Of a stretch of 64,000 bases of DNA, positions 7,311-16,906 are shown in pieces. The notes beneath the pieces are model-generated. The model saw only the letters and a program-made list of their open reading frames with translations. It had not been told where the DNA came from and did no database searches. Each line of letters begins with the position of its first letter. The stretch's first letter is position 1. The position numbers were made by a program, and so were the translations under genes. Source of the DNA: Nostoc favosum CHAB5714 (lineage in GTDB: Bacteria > Cyanobacteriota > Cyanobacteriia > Cyanobacteriales > Nostocaceae); assembly GCF_020829495.1 (NCBI RefSeq), contig NZ_JAIVFQ010000035.1, forward strand, positions 1 to 64,000. The letters run 5' to 3'.

Positions 7311-8615
7311 ATGACATTTTCAAGACGTAAATTCTTTGCAGTAGCAGGTACAACTGCTGTCGGCACTTTGATGGTGTCTCCTTTAGAAGGTCTTCTTGCT
7401 AAACAGACTTTTGGTCGAAGATTTGGTAAAGGATATGGGCCACTTGTACCAGATCCCAAAGGCTTGTTAGATTTACCCGCCGGATTTCAGTATCGAACTT
7501 TTTCTCTAACAGGTGAATTAATGAGCGACCACACTAAAGTGCCTGGTGGTCATGATGGTATGGCAGCTTTTCCCGGCCCCAAAAACACAGTTATTCTGGT
7601 TCGTAATCACGAACTTAGCCCTACTTCTGATACACAAGTTCAGGGTACAAATCCTTACGATCCATTTTGTAAAGGTGGCACAACAAATTTGATTGTTGGG
7701 CCTAATTGCCAGCTAATCAAACACTTCACTTCTCTAAGTGGAACTTTTCGTAACTGTGCAGGTGGACTAACTCCTTGGGGTTCATGGATTAGTTGTGAAG
7801 AAAACACCTCCACTCCGACTTCGTTTGGGCTAGGAGATAGAAACTATGTCTCGAAGTTCCACGGCTATAACTTTGAAGTTCCAGCTAGCACCACTACTCC
7901 TGTGAAGCCTGAGCCTCTAATAGCTATGGGAAGATTTAACCATGAAGCTGTTGCCGTAGACCCCAAAACAGGAATTGTCTATGAAACTGAAGATAAGGGA
8001 GATAGTCTCTTCTACCGTTTTATCCCGAAAGTACGTGGCAAGTTAAAGGAAGGAGGCACTCTTCAAGCTTTAAAATTCAAAGATATCTTTCAAGCACAAA
8101 CCTTTGCGGATTTCCCCAAGCGGAAGCCGATGAAAGTCGAATGGGTGACGATTACTGAGCCAAATCCACCAGAAGATACTGTACGAGTAGAAGGTTTCGC
8201 AAAAGGAGCGGCCCAGTTTGCTCGTGGAGAAGGTATCTGGTACGGTAACGGTGAATTTTACTTTTGCTGCACAAGTGGTGGTGCTTTAGGGCTTGGCCAA
8301 GTGTGGCGCTATATTCCGGCTAAAGAGACAATTGAACTGTTTGTAGAGTCTACATCTGTTGCCGAACTAGAAAATCCAGATAACATAGTTGTTTCACCTT
8401 ACGGCGATCTCATTCTTTGTGAAGATGGAGATGATCAGCAGTTCTTAGTAGGTGTTACTCCCAAAGGAGAACTTTATCAATTCGCGCGTAATGCTCTGAA
8501 TACAAACGAGTTCGCTGGTGCTTGCTTCTCACCTGATGGTAAGACTTTGTTTGTCAATATCCAAACTCCTGGTATTACTTTCGCAATTTGGGGCCCTTGG
8601 ACAAGTCATAACTGA
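7311..8615 (+). CDS. PhoX-like (DUF839) secreted phosphatase
   Basis: Member of the PhoX/DUF839 beta-propeller family, calcium- and iron-dependent alkaline phosphatases that act on phosphoesters outside the cytoplasm. The N-terminus is a Tat-type signal (SRRKFFAVAGTTAVGTL). Family segments seen include GGHDGMAAFPG, LVRNHE, CAGGLTPWGSWISCEE, GRFNHEAVAVDP, YETEDKGDSLFYRFIP and, near the end, ENPDNIVVSPYGDLILCEDG and GACFSPDGKTLFVNIQTPG. Length 434 is on the shorter side of the family. It stands alone and is probably induced by phosphate shortage, as is usual for the family; that is inference. Some DUF839 proteins have no proven phosphatase activity. Confidence 0.85.
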   Translation: MTFSRRKFFAVAGTTAVGTLMVSPLEGLLAKQTFGRRFGKGYGPLVPDPKGLLDLPAGFQYRTFSLTGELMSDHTKVPGGHDGMAAFPGPKNTVILVRNHELSPTSDTQVQGTNPYDPFCKGGTTNLIVGPNCQLIKHFTSLSGTFRNCAGGLTPWGSWISCEENTSTPTSFGLGDRNYVSKFHGYNFEVPASTTTPVKPEPLIAMGRFNHEAVAVDPKTGIVYETEDKGDSLFYRFIPKVRGKLKEGGTLQALKFKDIFQAQTFADFPKRKPMKVEWVTITEPNPPEDTVRVEGFAKGAAQFARGEGIWYGNGEFYFCCTSGGALGLGQVWRYIPAKETIELFVESTSVAELENPDNIVVSPYGDLILCEDGDDQQFLVGVTPKGELYQFARNALNTNEFAGACFSPDGKTLFVNIQTPGITFAIWGPWTSHN

Positions 8616-8649
8616 TATTACAGCTATTTTCAGGTAAATAGACTACGCG

Positions 8650-8922
8650 GTAGGGGCACAGCATTGCTCATAGGTGTCAACTTAACGTGAAACCCTTGTA
8701 AAGACGTGATATTGAGTTCACTCACTTACCCATCATGCGTCACCCAACCCCGGTTTTGTCTAAAGCCAAAACTTCCCCTCCTGCTTGCGGGGAGGGGATT
8801 AAGGGGAGCCAGTGCGGTCTTGGGGTTCACCTGCGTGGAGCCGGATAGCGTGTGGGGTAAAATGACTGTGGAATGAAGCTCTCTGACTTAAGTTGACACC
8901 AATGAGCATTGCTGTGCCCTTA
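8650..8922. mobile_element. 273-bp MITE with ~36-bp terminal inverted repeats
   Basis: Left end at 8650-8686 contains GGGCACAGCATTGCTCAT and GGTGTCAACTTAA; the right end at 8886-8922 is the reverse complement with about four mismatches (GACACCAATGAGCATTGCTG). The centre carries a GC-rich imperfect hairpin. There is no open reading frame of note. It resembles a non-autonomous transposable element. I could not define a target-site duplication with confidence. Confidence 0.75.
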
Positions 8923-9285
8923 CAACAGATCTGACTTTTCACGGTATCTGGAAAACACCTTTTTGAGCTTTTCTCAGACCATGATTTTTACGTGAGTCAT
9001 TTTCATTAACTTAAAGCTATTGAGAATTAGCTTGTGGAAAAAGTCACGTTGTTTCGCGGTTTGAGGACTTCCCGTGAAAAGTCAGTACAACAGATGTGGT
9101 TCAAATATATGATTTCTGCTGTAAGTTGTAAGATCAATGTCCGCGACACCGAATAGCCCGCACAACTCTTGGAGACGCTGCGCCCAGCAAGATCCCCGAA
9201 GTGGTACGACATGGTTCGACTCCGCTCACCAGCCGCTCAGTGACCACCGCAGGCATCGCTACTATATCGTTGAATTATCGTTGGT

Positions 9286-9332
9286 AAAGAGACTTGGGGA
9301 GGGGAAAACAATTCCTCTCCCCAAGTCTCTTT
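9286..9332. terminator. Strong stem-loop of terminator type
   Basis: Arms AAAGAGACTTGGGGAGG (9286-) and CCTCTCCCCAAGTCTCTTT (9314-9332) pair with one mismatch around a short A/T loop. T or A runs flank it on both sides, so it could work as a terminator, although no gene ends close to it; it may instead be repeat-derived. Confidence 0.5.
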
Positions 9333-9441
9333 ATTGACACCTTGAGAGTACCGCCTGAAATGGACTCTGCCATAAAAGCTATTTGCTGAGTAAATTGGGA
9401 TATAGAACCAGAAATATTTTCTGGGTAAACTTGACCAGCAA

Positions 9442-9939
9442 ATGGTAATGAAAAACTATTATCAAGATTTTTTAATCCGTGATTGGGTGCAAAGCGATCG
9501 CACAAGAGCCGCCGAAGTCATCAGTTATGTATTATCAGAATACGGTCTGGGTTGGGAACCAAAGGGCGCTGACCGAGATGTGCTGGGAGTAGAGGAATAT
9601 TATTTAGCTACTGGGGGAGAGTTTTGGGTAATTGAACACCAAAGCCAGCTAGTGGGTACTGGAGCATACTACCCCATAAACCGTGGCGAAAAAGCTGTAG
9701 AAATCCGCAAAATGTATCTTTTGCCCAGCATTAGGGGTTTAGGATTAGGGAAATATTTGTTACAACAGCTAGAAGCAGCGATCGCAGAGCGTGGTTTTGA
9801 GCAAATTTGGATTGAAACCGCCAGCGTTTTAGTAGAAGCAGTCAAGCTCTATGAAAGCAACGGCTACACTCCAGCAACGGGAGTAAAAACAACAAGGTGC
9901 GATCGCGTGTATGTTAAGTCATTGGTCAAACACAAATGA
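9442..9939 (+). CDS. GNAT family N-acetyltransferase
   Basis: Predicted acyl-CoA-dependent N-acyltransferase. The acetyl-CoA binding motif A is clear: VEIRKMYLLPSIRGLGLGKY followed by LLQQLEAAIAERG, and motif B is IETASVLVEAVKLYESNGY. Length 165 is normal. The next gene starts 38 bp downstream after a small heptamer repeat. Substrate unknown. Confidence 0.85.
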   Translation: MVMKNYYQDFLIRDWVQSDRTRAAEVISYVLSEYGLGWEPKGADRDVLGVEEYYLATGGEFWVIEHQSQLVGTGAYYPINRGEKAVEIRKMYLLPSIRGLGLGKYLLQQLEAAIAERGFEQIWIETASVLVEAVKLYESNGYTPATGVKTTRCDRVYVKSLVKHK

Positions 9940-9976
9940 CAAATGACAAATGACTAATGACTAAGGACAACCCTAA

Positions 9977-10654
9977 ATGCACACTTGGATTAAAAATTTT
10001 ACAGGCTTACTCAATCTTTTTCTCCAATCCCATTGTCCTCTGTGCCAACGTGCAACCTCGCAAGAATTTTGTCAAAATTGCACCAGACAACTGCAAAAAT
10101 GTCAACGTCAAGACCCGATTTCTTTGTGGCAAGAGCCAATACCAGTATTTGGCTGGGGGGAGTATGGTGGCCCGGTGAAACGAGCGATCGCAACGATGAA
10201 ATACGAAAATCAACCCCAAATAGCTCGTCCCTTGGGTCACTGGTTAGGAGAAGCATGGTTGTTAAATTCACCAAGCCGAGATAGCCAGCCTGTAGTAGTT
10301 CCCATCCCACTCCACCCTAGCAAGCAAAAGCAACGTAAATACAATCAAGCCGCACTCATAGCCCAAAGCTTCTGCGAAATAACTGGATTAAAATTGAAAC
10401 TAAACGGTTTAGCAAGAGTGCGAGAAACTGAAGCGCAATTTGGTTTATCAGTATCTAAACGAGAAAAAAACTTGGCTAACGCTTTTGCTGTTGGCCAAGA
10501 ATTTCGCCATCGTCCCCCAAATGTCCCAGTGCTGTTAGTGGACGATATTTATACTACTGGTGCTACTGCTAGGTCTGCTGTGCAAGCACTTCGCCAATAT
10601 GGAATTGTGGTTTTAGGATTAGTAGCAGTAGCCACTGCCGTCAAAGACGGATAA
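9977..10654 (+). CDS. ComF family phosphoribosyltransferase-like protein
   Basis: Homologue of ComF/GntX proteins, linked to DNA uptake in competent bacteria. An N-terminal four-Cys zinc site (CPLCQRATSQEFCQNC) precedes a type I phosphoribosyltransferase fold, with PVVVPIPLHPSKQKQRKYNQ in the middle and the PRPP-binding loop VLLVDDIYTTGATA near the end. Length 225 is typical. Filamentous cyanobacteria often carry comF as part of a competence set; there are no other com genes here. The start ATG at 9977 places the zinc site at the usual distance from the N-terminus. Confidence 0.88.
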   Translation: MHTWIKNFTGLLNLFLQSHCPLCQRATSQEFCQNCTRQLQKCQRQDPISLWQEPIPVFGWGEYGGPVKRAIATMKYENQPQIARPLGHWLGEAWLLNSPSRDSQPVVVPIPLHPSKQKQRKYNQAALIAQSFCEITGLKLKLNGLARVRETEAQFGLSVSKREKNLANAFAVGQEFRHRPPNVPVLLVDDIYTTGATARSAVQALRQYGIVVLGLVAVATAVKDG

Positions 10655-10742
10655 ATCAAGAATTAATGGGCAGGTTTTAGCAGATTAAGTACATAAATTG
10701 ACCGAATTACCCTATTTTTGTAGACAAAATTGCTTGAAATGT

Positions 10743-11198
10743 ATGAATAAAGTTTTTGCGGCAGGTTTAAAACAACTCATCATTATTCCTGCCACATTGC
10801 TGGCAATAGGTATAAGTACAAGTGCAACTTTTGCTCAAAATAAGTTGTATAGTCCAATTCCTTTATCTAACAGTACTGAATTTTCCGATCGCCTCTCAGA
10901 CAAAGACATTCCCACAGGTCAAGGTGGGTTTGCCCGTGATTATACAGTGAAGTTAGAGAAGGGCGATAATTTAGCAGTTGACCTGTCATCAGAAAACTTT
11001 GACAGCATCATCACCCTGCTAGCACCTGATGGATCGACTTTGGCAGAAAATGATGATGGCCCTGATGGTACTAGCAATTCCCTACTATTTACTCGCATCG
11101 TAGAGACAGGGGATTATGTGATTCGTGTCCGGTCTTTTGGGGAAACTGGGATTGGGGCTTTTAAACTCAAGGTGACAAAGCTGCAACCGATTAAGTAA
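10743..11198 (+). CDS. Secreted PPC-domain protein
   Basis: Exported protein made almost entirely of a bacterial pre-peptidase C-terminal (PPC) beta domain. A Sec signal peptide (MNKVFAAGLKQLIIIPATLL, cleavage after ...SATFAQ) is followed by the domain segments GDNLAVDLSSENFDSIITLL, APDGSTLAENDDG and ETGDYVIRVRSFG. The frame is open from TTG 10698, but ATG 10743 begins the signal peptide directly. No protease domain is present, so it is a stand-alone PPC protein, likely periplasmic or extracellular. Function unknown. Similar PPC modules end the two RTX proteins at 42680 and 45172 and the kinase at 58934. Confidence 0.8.
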   Translation: MNKVFAAGLKQLIIIPATLLAIGISTSATFAQNKLYSPIPLSNSTEFSDRLSDKDIPTGQGGFARDYTVKLEKGDNLAVDLSSENFDSIITLLAPDGSTLAENDDGPDGTSNSLLFTRIVETGDYVIRVRSFGETGIGAFKLKVTKLQPIK

Positions 11199-11258
11199 AG
11201 TTAGGAGTTAGGAGTTAGGAGTTTGGAGTTTGGAGTTTGGATTTTTAACTCCTCACTC
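11199..11258. repeat. Short tandem repeat GAGTTAG/GAGTTTG
   Basis: GTTAGGAGTTAGGAGTTTGG-type heptamers fill the space between the convergent PPC gene and cobS. This is the complement of the TAACTCC array at 14412. Confidence 0.8.
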
Positions 11259-12038
11259 CTAACTTCCCAGAGCGGTCAATACACACAGAAATAAGGCTTC
11301 AGTCCACTCAACGACTGCGCCGTAGGTATCTCCTGTGTGTCCGCCTAATTTGTGGTTGAACCATGCACCAGTTAAAGTGGCGATCGCACTTCCAGCAATT
11401 ATCATTGTCAGTGCGAGAAATAGTTGCTGTTTATCTATCAACCAAACTAAACCACTCAAACTAAACAGCAACAACAATCCTGGTAACAAATCTTTGTAAG
11501 AACGAATGGCTTGTTTGTGAAGCGCACCTTTGCCAGTTGGTTTCAGGTAAGGATATCGTGCGATCGCTACTTGTTGTCCCCAACGTCCCCAGCCACAAGC
11601 AGCCATCAGCAACAACCAACGGTTTTCTGGCATATCCGTCAAAGCAGTTATTTTTAGTATCACCAAGGCGATCGCTGCCATTGCCCCAAATGCACCTGTA
11701 GCACTATCTGTCATCACTTCCAGCCGTCGATTTGGATCGCCTACTGCCAAACCATCGGCAGTATCCATTGCCCCATCTAAGTGCAGTCCACCAGTTATGG
11801 CAATCCAAACGCTGACTACTAAAGCACTACGAGTTAACACTGGCATACCCAGATAATCCATCCCCGTATCCAGTAATCCTAAAATTCCCCCAATTATTAA
11901 CCCTACAACCGAAGCAAGACGTGCCACTCCCCCAAAGTCTAATCCGTCCAAATACGGTACTGGAATACTTGTATAAAATATAATACTAGCTGCCAGCTTT
12001 AACAGCAGCTTTTTCCACCACTGTTGCTGTTTCGTCAT
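11259..12038 (-). CDS. cobS: Adenosylcobinamide-GDP ribazoletransferase CobS
   Basis: Integral membrane enzyme that joins adenosylcobinamide-GDP and alpha-ribazole in the last steps of cobalamin assembly. The signature is seen: [20 protein letters not shown] and [19 protein letters not shown], then several hydrophobic helices. Length 259 is normal. I looked for a cobalamin riboswitch upstream (12039-12415) and did not see one. The other cob genes are not in this window. Confidence 0.93.
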   Translation of the reverse strand: MTKQQQWWKKLLLKLAASIIFYTSIPVPYLDGLDFGGVARLASVVGLIIGGILGLLDTGMDYLGMPVLTRSALVVSVWIAITGGLHLDGAMDTADGLAVGDPNRRLEVMTDSATGAFGAMAAIALVILKITALTDMPENRWLLLMAACGWGRWGQQVAIARYPYLKPTGKGALHKQAIRSYKDLLPGLLLLFSLSGLVWLIDKQQLFLALTMIIAGSAIATLTGAWFNHKLGGHTGDTYGAVVEWTEALFLCVLTALGS

Positions 12039-12415
12039 CTTAGTAACATTAATATATGGTTAATTGCTGGATAATAGACTTGGGTTCAGTACAACCAACA
12101 TGAGCATACTTTAAAACTTTAGATAAGATTTACTTCTATTAGAGATTCTTCTTAAAAATTTTGTTATGCTGTTCTAAGTGGTAAATAAATAATCAAGCGT
12201 AGTTTTTATACAAAATAAGCAATGATTCAGGAAATTAAAATTACATCAGGGATCAAAATTAGTGTTTTGTATTCGTTAACTAAAAACTTACTTCAAATTA
12301 TTTAGACGATTGCCCCACAAAATTGATATTTTTTAAATGTAGGAAGTAAACAAGCTATTCAATTATGACAGTTTAGCTATGTTGTCGCTCTCCTTAGCTC
12401 AATCGCTATTTTCCT
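12039..12415. other. Intergenic region between divergent genes
   Basis: 377 bp, AT-rich, lying between the starts of cobS (minus) and the conserved unknown (plus). It must contain promoters for both, but I see no repeat, RNA gene or recognisable operator. Confidence 0.6.
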
Positions 12416-12868
12416 ATGAGTCACCATCTACCCGACATCAGGATACCAGCTCCGTGCATTATTAACACGGGCATCATTGTGAATAAGCTCGACATCCGGC
12501 GATTACTGACAGATTTAGGTCGAGTCCACTACATCTACACCCAAGAAGATAAGGTACTGAGCGAGGGTGAAGGAGATGTGATGGAAGTTTTTGCCAATCC
12601 GCAAAGGTCTACCTTAGTGGCTAACCACGCCCTATATCTGAATGTTTGTAGTTTTGATTACTTGGAACTAAAACAGTCGTCGCAACAAGAAACCTATTTT
12701 GATTTGATGCAAGAAGGAGTGTGTCTGCGGTTGATTCCCCGCTCAACCCCCATACAAGAGCGACGAGAGCGAAACTTCAATGTCAGCGCCATAGAAGCGA
12801 TGATGGAGCAAGTCCTCTCAGCCAGATGGGATGCAGAAATTGACGATGACTGTTCTGATTCTTTTTAA
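12416..12868 (+). CDS. Conserved cyanobacterial protein of unknown function
   Basis: A 150-residue soluble protein with no motif I can name. It has mixed alpha/beta character with two clusters of alternating hydrophobics (LDIRRLLTDLGRVHYIYT and ANHALYLNVCSFDYLEL) and a very acidic end (DAEIDDDCSDSF). No signal peptide or membrane helix. It is a single gene with long spacers on both sides. Coding status is supported by length, composition and an ATG in a plausible context. Confidence 0.7.
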   Translation: MSHHLPDIRIPAPCIINTGIIVNKLDIRRLLTDLGRVHYIYTQEDKVLSEGEGDVMEVFANPQRSTLVANHALYLNVCSFDYLELKQSSQQETYFDLMQEGVCLRLIPRSTPIQERRERNFNVSAIEAMMEQVLSARWDAEIDDDCSDSF

Positions 12869-14478
<1,610 letters not shown>

Positions 14479-14548
14479 AACCGACCAAACCATGTTAAGA
14501 TATTTCTCAATTATGAACGCTGTGTTGGATAGTTGGATTTAAACAAAC

Positions 14549-14686
14549 ATGGAAGCAGCACTTTTATTAGCAAAACTGCCTGAAGCATACCAAATCTTTG
14601 ATCCTTTGGTGGACGTTCTCCCAGTCATCCCCGTATTCTTCTTGTTGCTTGCTTTCGTTTGGCAAGCAGCCGTGGGATTTAGGTAA
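14549..14686 (+). CDS. psbK: Photosystem II reaction centre protein K
   Basis: Small one-helix thylakoid subunit of photosystem II that helps stabilise the complex and CP43 contacts. The 45-residue product starts [20 protein letters not shown] and ends [16 protein letters not shown]; the LPEAY...[14 protein letters not shown] core and the WQAAVGFR end are diagnostic. The N-terminal MEAALLLA is the short presequence removed before KLPEAY. It is downstream of tgt and followed at once by a terminator. Confidence 0.97.
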
Positions 14687-14710
14687 GTTAATCTATTTTT
14701 CAATTTATTA

Positions 14711-14740
14711 GGACAGGTACTATACCTGTTCTATTTTTTT
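14711..14740 (+). terminator. Rho-independent terminator of psbK
   Basis: Arms GGACAGGTA and TACCTGTTC pair around a 3-nt loop and are followed by CTATTTTTTT. It lies 24 bp after the psbK stop. Confidence 0.85.
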
Positions 14741-14872
14741 GTGGGGCTATATTTTATAAAATTAATATTTATTAATATTTTGTAATGATTTAATATAATA
14801 AATAAGATGTGAATCAAGCCATGTCAATATGAAGCCTTGAAAGCCAAGCTTAGAGTCAAGGAGAAATCAGTT

Positions 14873-15169
14873 ATGGGTAATATCAAATTCGTTAAAGAGA
14901 ATAAAGAAGTAGTGGCGGCAGATGGTGCCAATCTCCGGCTCAAAGCGATGCAAAATGACATTGATATATATAAATTCATTGGTAAGATGACCAATTGCGG
15001 TGGGAATGGTCAGTGTGGTACTTGCATTGTGGAGATAGTCGAAGGACTAGAAAATCTTTCCCCCCGCACAGACGTAGAAAACCGCAAATTCAAAAAAAAG
15101 CCGGAAAATTACCGCCTAGCCTGTCAAACTTTAGTGAATGGCTCAGTCAGTGTAGTCACCAAGCCTTAA
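14873..15169 (+). CDS. [2Fe-2S] ferredoxin-like protein
   Basis: Electron carrier with a ferredoxin fold. Cluster ligands are visible as [10 protein letters not shown] (spacing C-x5-C-x2-C) with the fourth Cys in [10 protein letters not shown]. The x5 spacing is of the adrenodoxin/ISC type, unlike the x4 of photosynthetic PetF, so it is not the main photosystem I acceptor. The frame extends back to 14837, but ATG 14873 has AAGGAG 9 bp upstream and begins [13 protein letters not shown] directly in the fold; 98 residues. It lies between psbK and psbM; a role in photosystem II is unproven. Confidence 0.88.
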   Translation: MGNIKFVKENKEVVAADGANLRLKAMQNDIDIYKFIGKMTNCGGNGQCGTCIVEIVEGLENLSPRTDVENRKFKKKPENYRLACQTLVNGSVSVVTKP

Positions 15170-15329
15170 GTTCTCAAATCTGCCACTGCTTCAATTTGTA
15201 TCCAGTCAGTAGTCAAAATACTTACCAAAATTAAGTTTCCTGATTTTGAATTTTGAATTGGTATAACTGTGTCGTCGATGATGCTATCCTAATGTTGTTG
15301 ACTGGAAATTTAAGAGAGGTTTTCTTGCC

Positions 15330-15446
15330 ATGCAAGTTAATGACCTGGGGTTCGTAGCGAGCATTTTGTTCGTACTAGTCCCCACTGTGTTTTTACTAAT
15401 TCTGTACATCCAAACTGCTAGCCGCGAAGGTGGAAAAGATAATTAA
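15330..15446 (+). CDS. psbM: Photosystem II reaction centre protein M
   Basis: One-helix subunit at the photosystem II dimer interface. The 38-residue product starts [20 protein letters not shown] and ends [14 protein letters not shown], a very close fit to the family. A GAGAGG purine tract precedes the ATG. It is followed by a strong terminator. Its upstream neighbour is the ferredoxin-like gene, 160 bp away. Confidence 0.97.
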   Translation: MQVNDLGFVASILFVLVPTVFLLILYIQTASREGGKDN

Positions 15447-15467
15447 GAGTTTGTGTATCAAATAAAG

Positions 15468-15497
15468 AACCCCTGCACCGGTAGTGTAGGGGTTTTT
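15468..15497 (+). terminator. Rho-independent terminator of psbM
   Basis: Arms AACCCCTGCAC and GTGTAGGGGTT pair with one mismatch around a 5-nt loop, ending in TTTTT. It starts 22 bp after the psbM stop. Confidence 0.88.
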
Positions 15498-15530
15498 ATT
15501 TATTTATCAACCATTAACTCTATTTTGACT

Positions 15531-16382
15531 TTAAGCGATCGTCCGCGCCAACAATACTGGACAAGTGGCATTGACTCGAACATAGTCAGACAAGGAAGAT
15601 CCGATAAGTCGGTCTATATCAACAAAACTCTTAGCGATGGATGGACGACGATCTGGAGAACCGAGCAATAATAAGTCTATATTCAACTCTTCTGCCAACC
15701 GACAAATTTCTTCACCAGGTTTGCCACTACTGATATAACAACGAGATTGGATGCCCTGGTTTTTAGCTTCTGCAACTGCGGCTGCTAAAACAGGATTTTT
15801 ATCTGAGTTAACCTCGGTTATTTCCGATTTTTTCCCGCCTAAATCTGTGACAACATTTGCCAAAATTAACTCGCCGCCCTGAATATCTCGCAGTAAAAAC
15901 AGTGCCAATTTTAAGCAGTTTTTTGCAGAATCAGAGTTGTCTATTGCCACCATAATGCGCTTAATTCTTTTGACATAAATATCATCTTTTACCAGCAACA
16001 TTGGGCGAGAAGATAGCTGGAAAACATACTGACTGACTGAGTTGGATAAAATGGATTGCAGGCGCTTCAGTCCGCGTGAACCCATAATAATCAAGTCAGC
16101 GTCGATTTCATCAGCTACTTGGCAAACTACATCTTTCGGGTCACCTTCGCGCAAAATTGAAGAAACCTGGCTAGGATCTAAGTTCAAAGTTTGAATGGCA
16201 TTAGCTAATATTTTACCGCCATTTTCCCATTTAGCTGTCATGGTAGCAGCAGTATTTTGTGCCTGAACAACATGCAAAATTGTTACTTTTGCAGATTGAA
16301 TTGAAGGAATTTCTTTCAGGGTTTTGAGCATTTCTTCTGCGTGTCCCAATCCCGATACAGCCAGCAAAATTTTTTCTATCAT
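15531..16382 (-). CDS. Tandem-domain universal stress protein (UspA family)
   Basis: Cytoplasmic protein with two Usp folds, 283 residues. The first begins MIEKILLAVSGLGHAEEML and ends with the nucleotide-binding-like LIIMGSRGLKRLQSILSNSV; the second begins RIMVAIDNSDSAKNCL and ends DLLLLGSPDRRPS...IGSSLSDYVRVNATCPVLL. The G-x2-G-x9-G-S/T type loop is kept best in domain 1, so ATP binding there is possible. Its 3' end faces psbM, with terminator sequence between. Confidence 0.9.
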   Translation of the reverse strand: MIEKILLAVSGLGHAEEMLKTLKEIPSIQSAKVTILHVVQAQNTAATMTAKWENGGKILANAIQTLNLDPSQVSSILREGDPKDVVCQVADEIDADLIIMGSRGLKRLQSILSNSVSQYVFQLSSRPMLLVKDDIYVKRIKRIMVAIDNSDSAKNCLKLALFLLRDIQGGELILANVVTDLGGKKSEITEVNSDKNPVLAAAVAEAKNQGIQSRCYISSGKPGEEICRLAEELNIDLLLLGSPDRRPSIAKSFVDIDRLIGSSLSDYVRVNATCPVLLARTIA

Positions 16383-16906
16383 TTTACGTGATTGTTGTTA
16401 AGTTTACTTTAGTTATCGCTGTTATTACTTGGCTCAGGTCAGATTTTTACTGCCTTGCTCAACAACTTAGTCAGTAACTTGGCACAAATAAACTTTGTTT
16501 TTTTAGTATTTAACACTCAAACAAATGACAAAGTACAAAAAGCTCAACAAATGTTTAAGTTCATTTGCACCTATTTACTTAAGATGATCAACTAGACTGC
16601 AATTATTAAGCATAGTCTCAATTTCGCTTGGATAACTTAATAAATTATGATGTTAGTTATCATTTTTTATCTATATTCACTTTTTTTAATTAGAACTTAG
16701 TTAAGTATTGCAAAGAAATGCCAAAATAACTCTTCAAAAAGATTTATTATACTGTAAGCCGATACGCTTGGGTTAAGAAAATTTATTTGTTGAGGTACTA
16801 TAAAGACCTCTAAGAAGGTTTTACTACGCAAAACCGTCCCTCTCCGAGTTGGAGAGGGAGAGACTTGAACTTTAGTTTAACTCAGGGAGGGTTTATCGAA
16901 CTTCCC
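16383..16906. other. AT-rich intergenic region with a dispersed repeat
   Basis: 524 bp lying upstream of the universal stress gene and downstream of the phoD-like gene. Most is AT-rich with no gene. From about 16825 to 16905 is a GC-richer repeat containing AAAACCGTCCCTCTCCGAG and a GAGTTGGAGAGGGAG hairpin arm, closely matched at about 35900-35970. Confidence 0.65.

Larger units (their letters stand above)
8616..9441. other. Intergenic region with a MITE and hairpins
   Basis: 826 bp without a supported gene. It contains an element with long terminal inverted repeats (8650-8922), a stretch of dispersed-repeat sequence around 9140-9260 (GGAGACGCTGCGCC type) and a strong hairpin at 9286-9332. 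Confidence 0.7.

Noticed and set aside
10007-10310. Overlapping frames within comF-like gene
   Set aside because: Shadows of the well-supported comF frame.
12039-12415. Possible cobalamin riboswitch upstream of cobS
   Set aside because: I looked for the conserved GCCACTG B12-box on the minus strand and did not find it.
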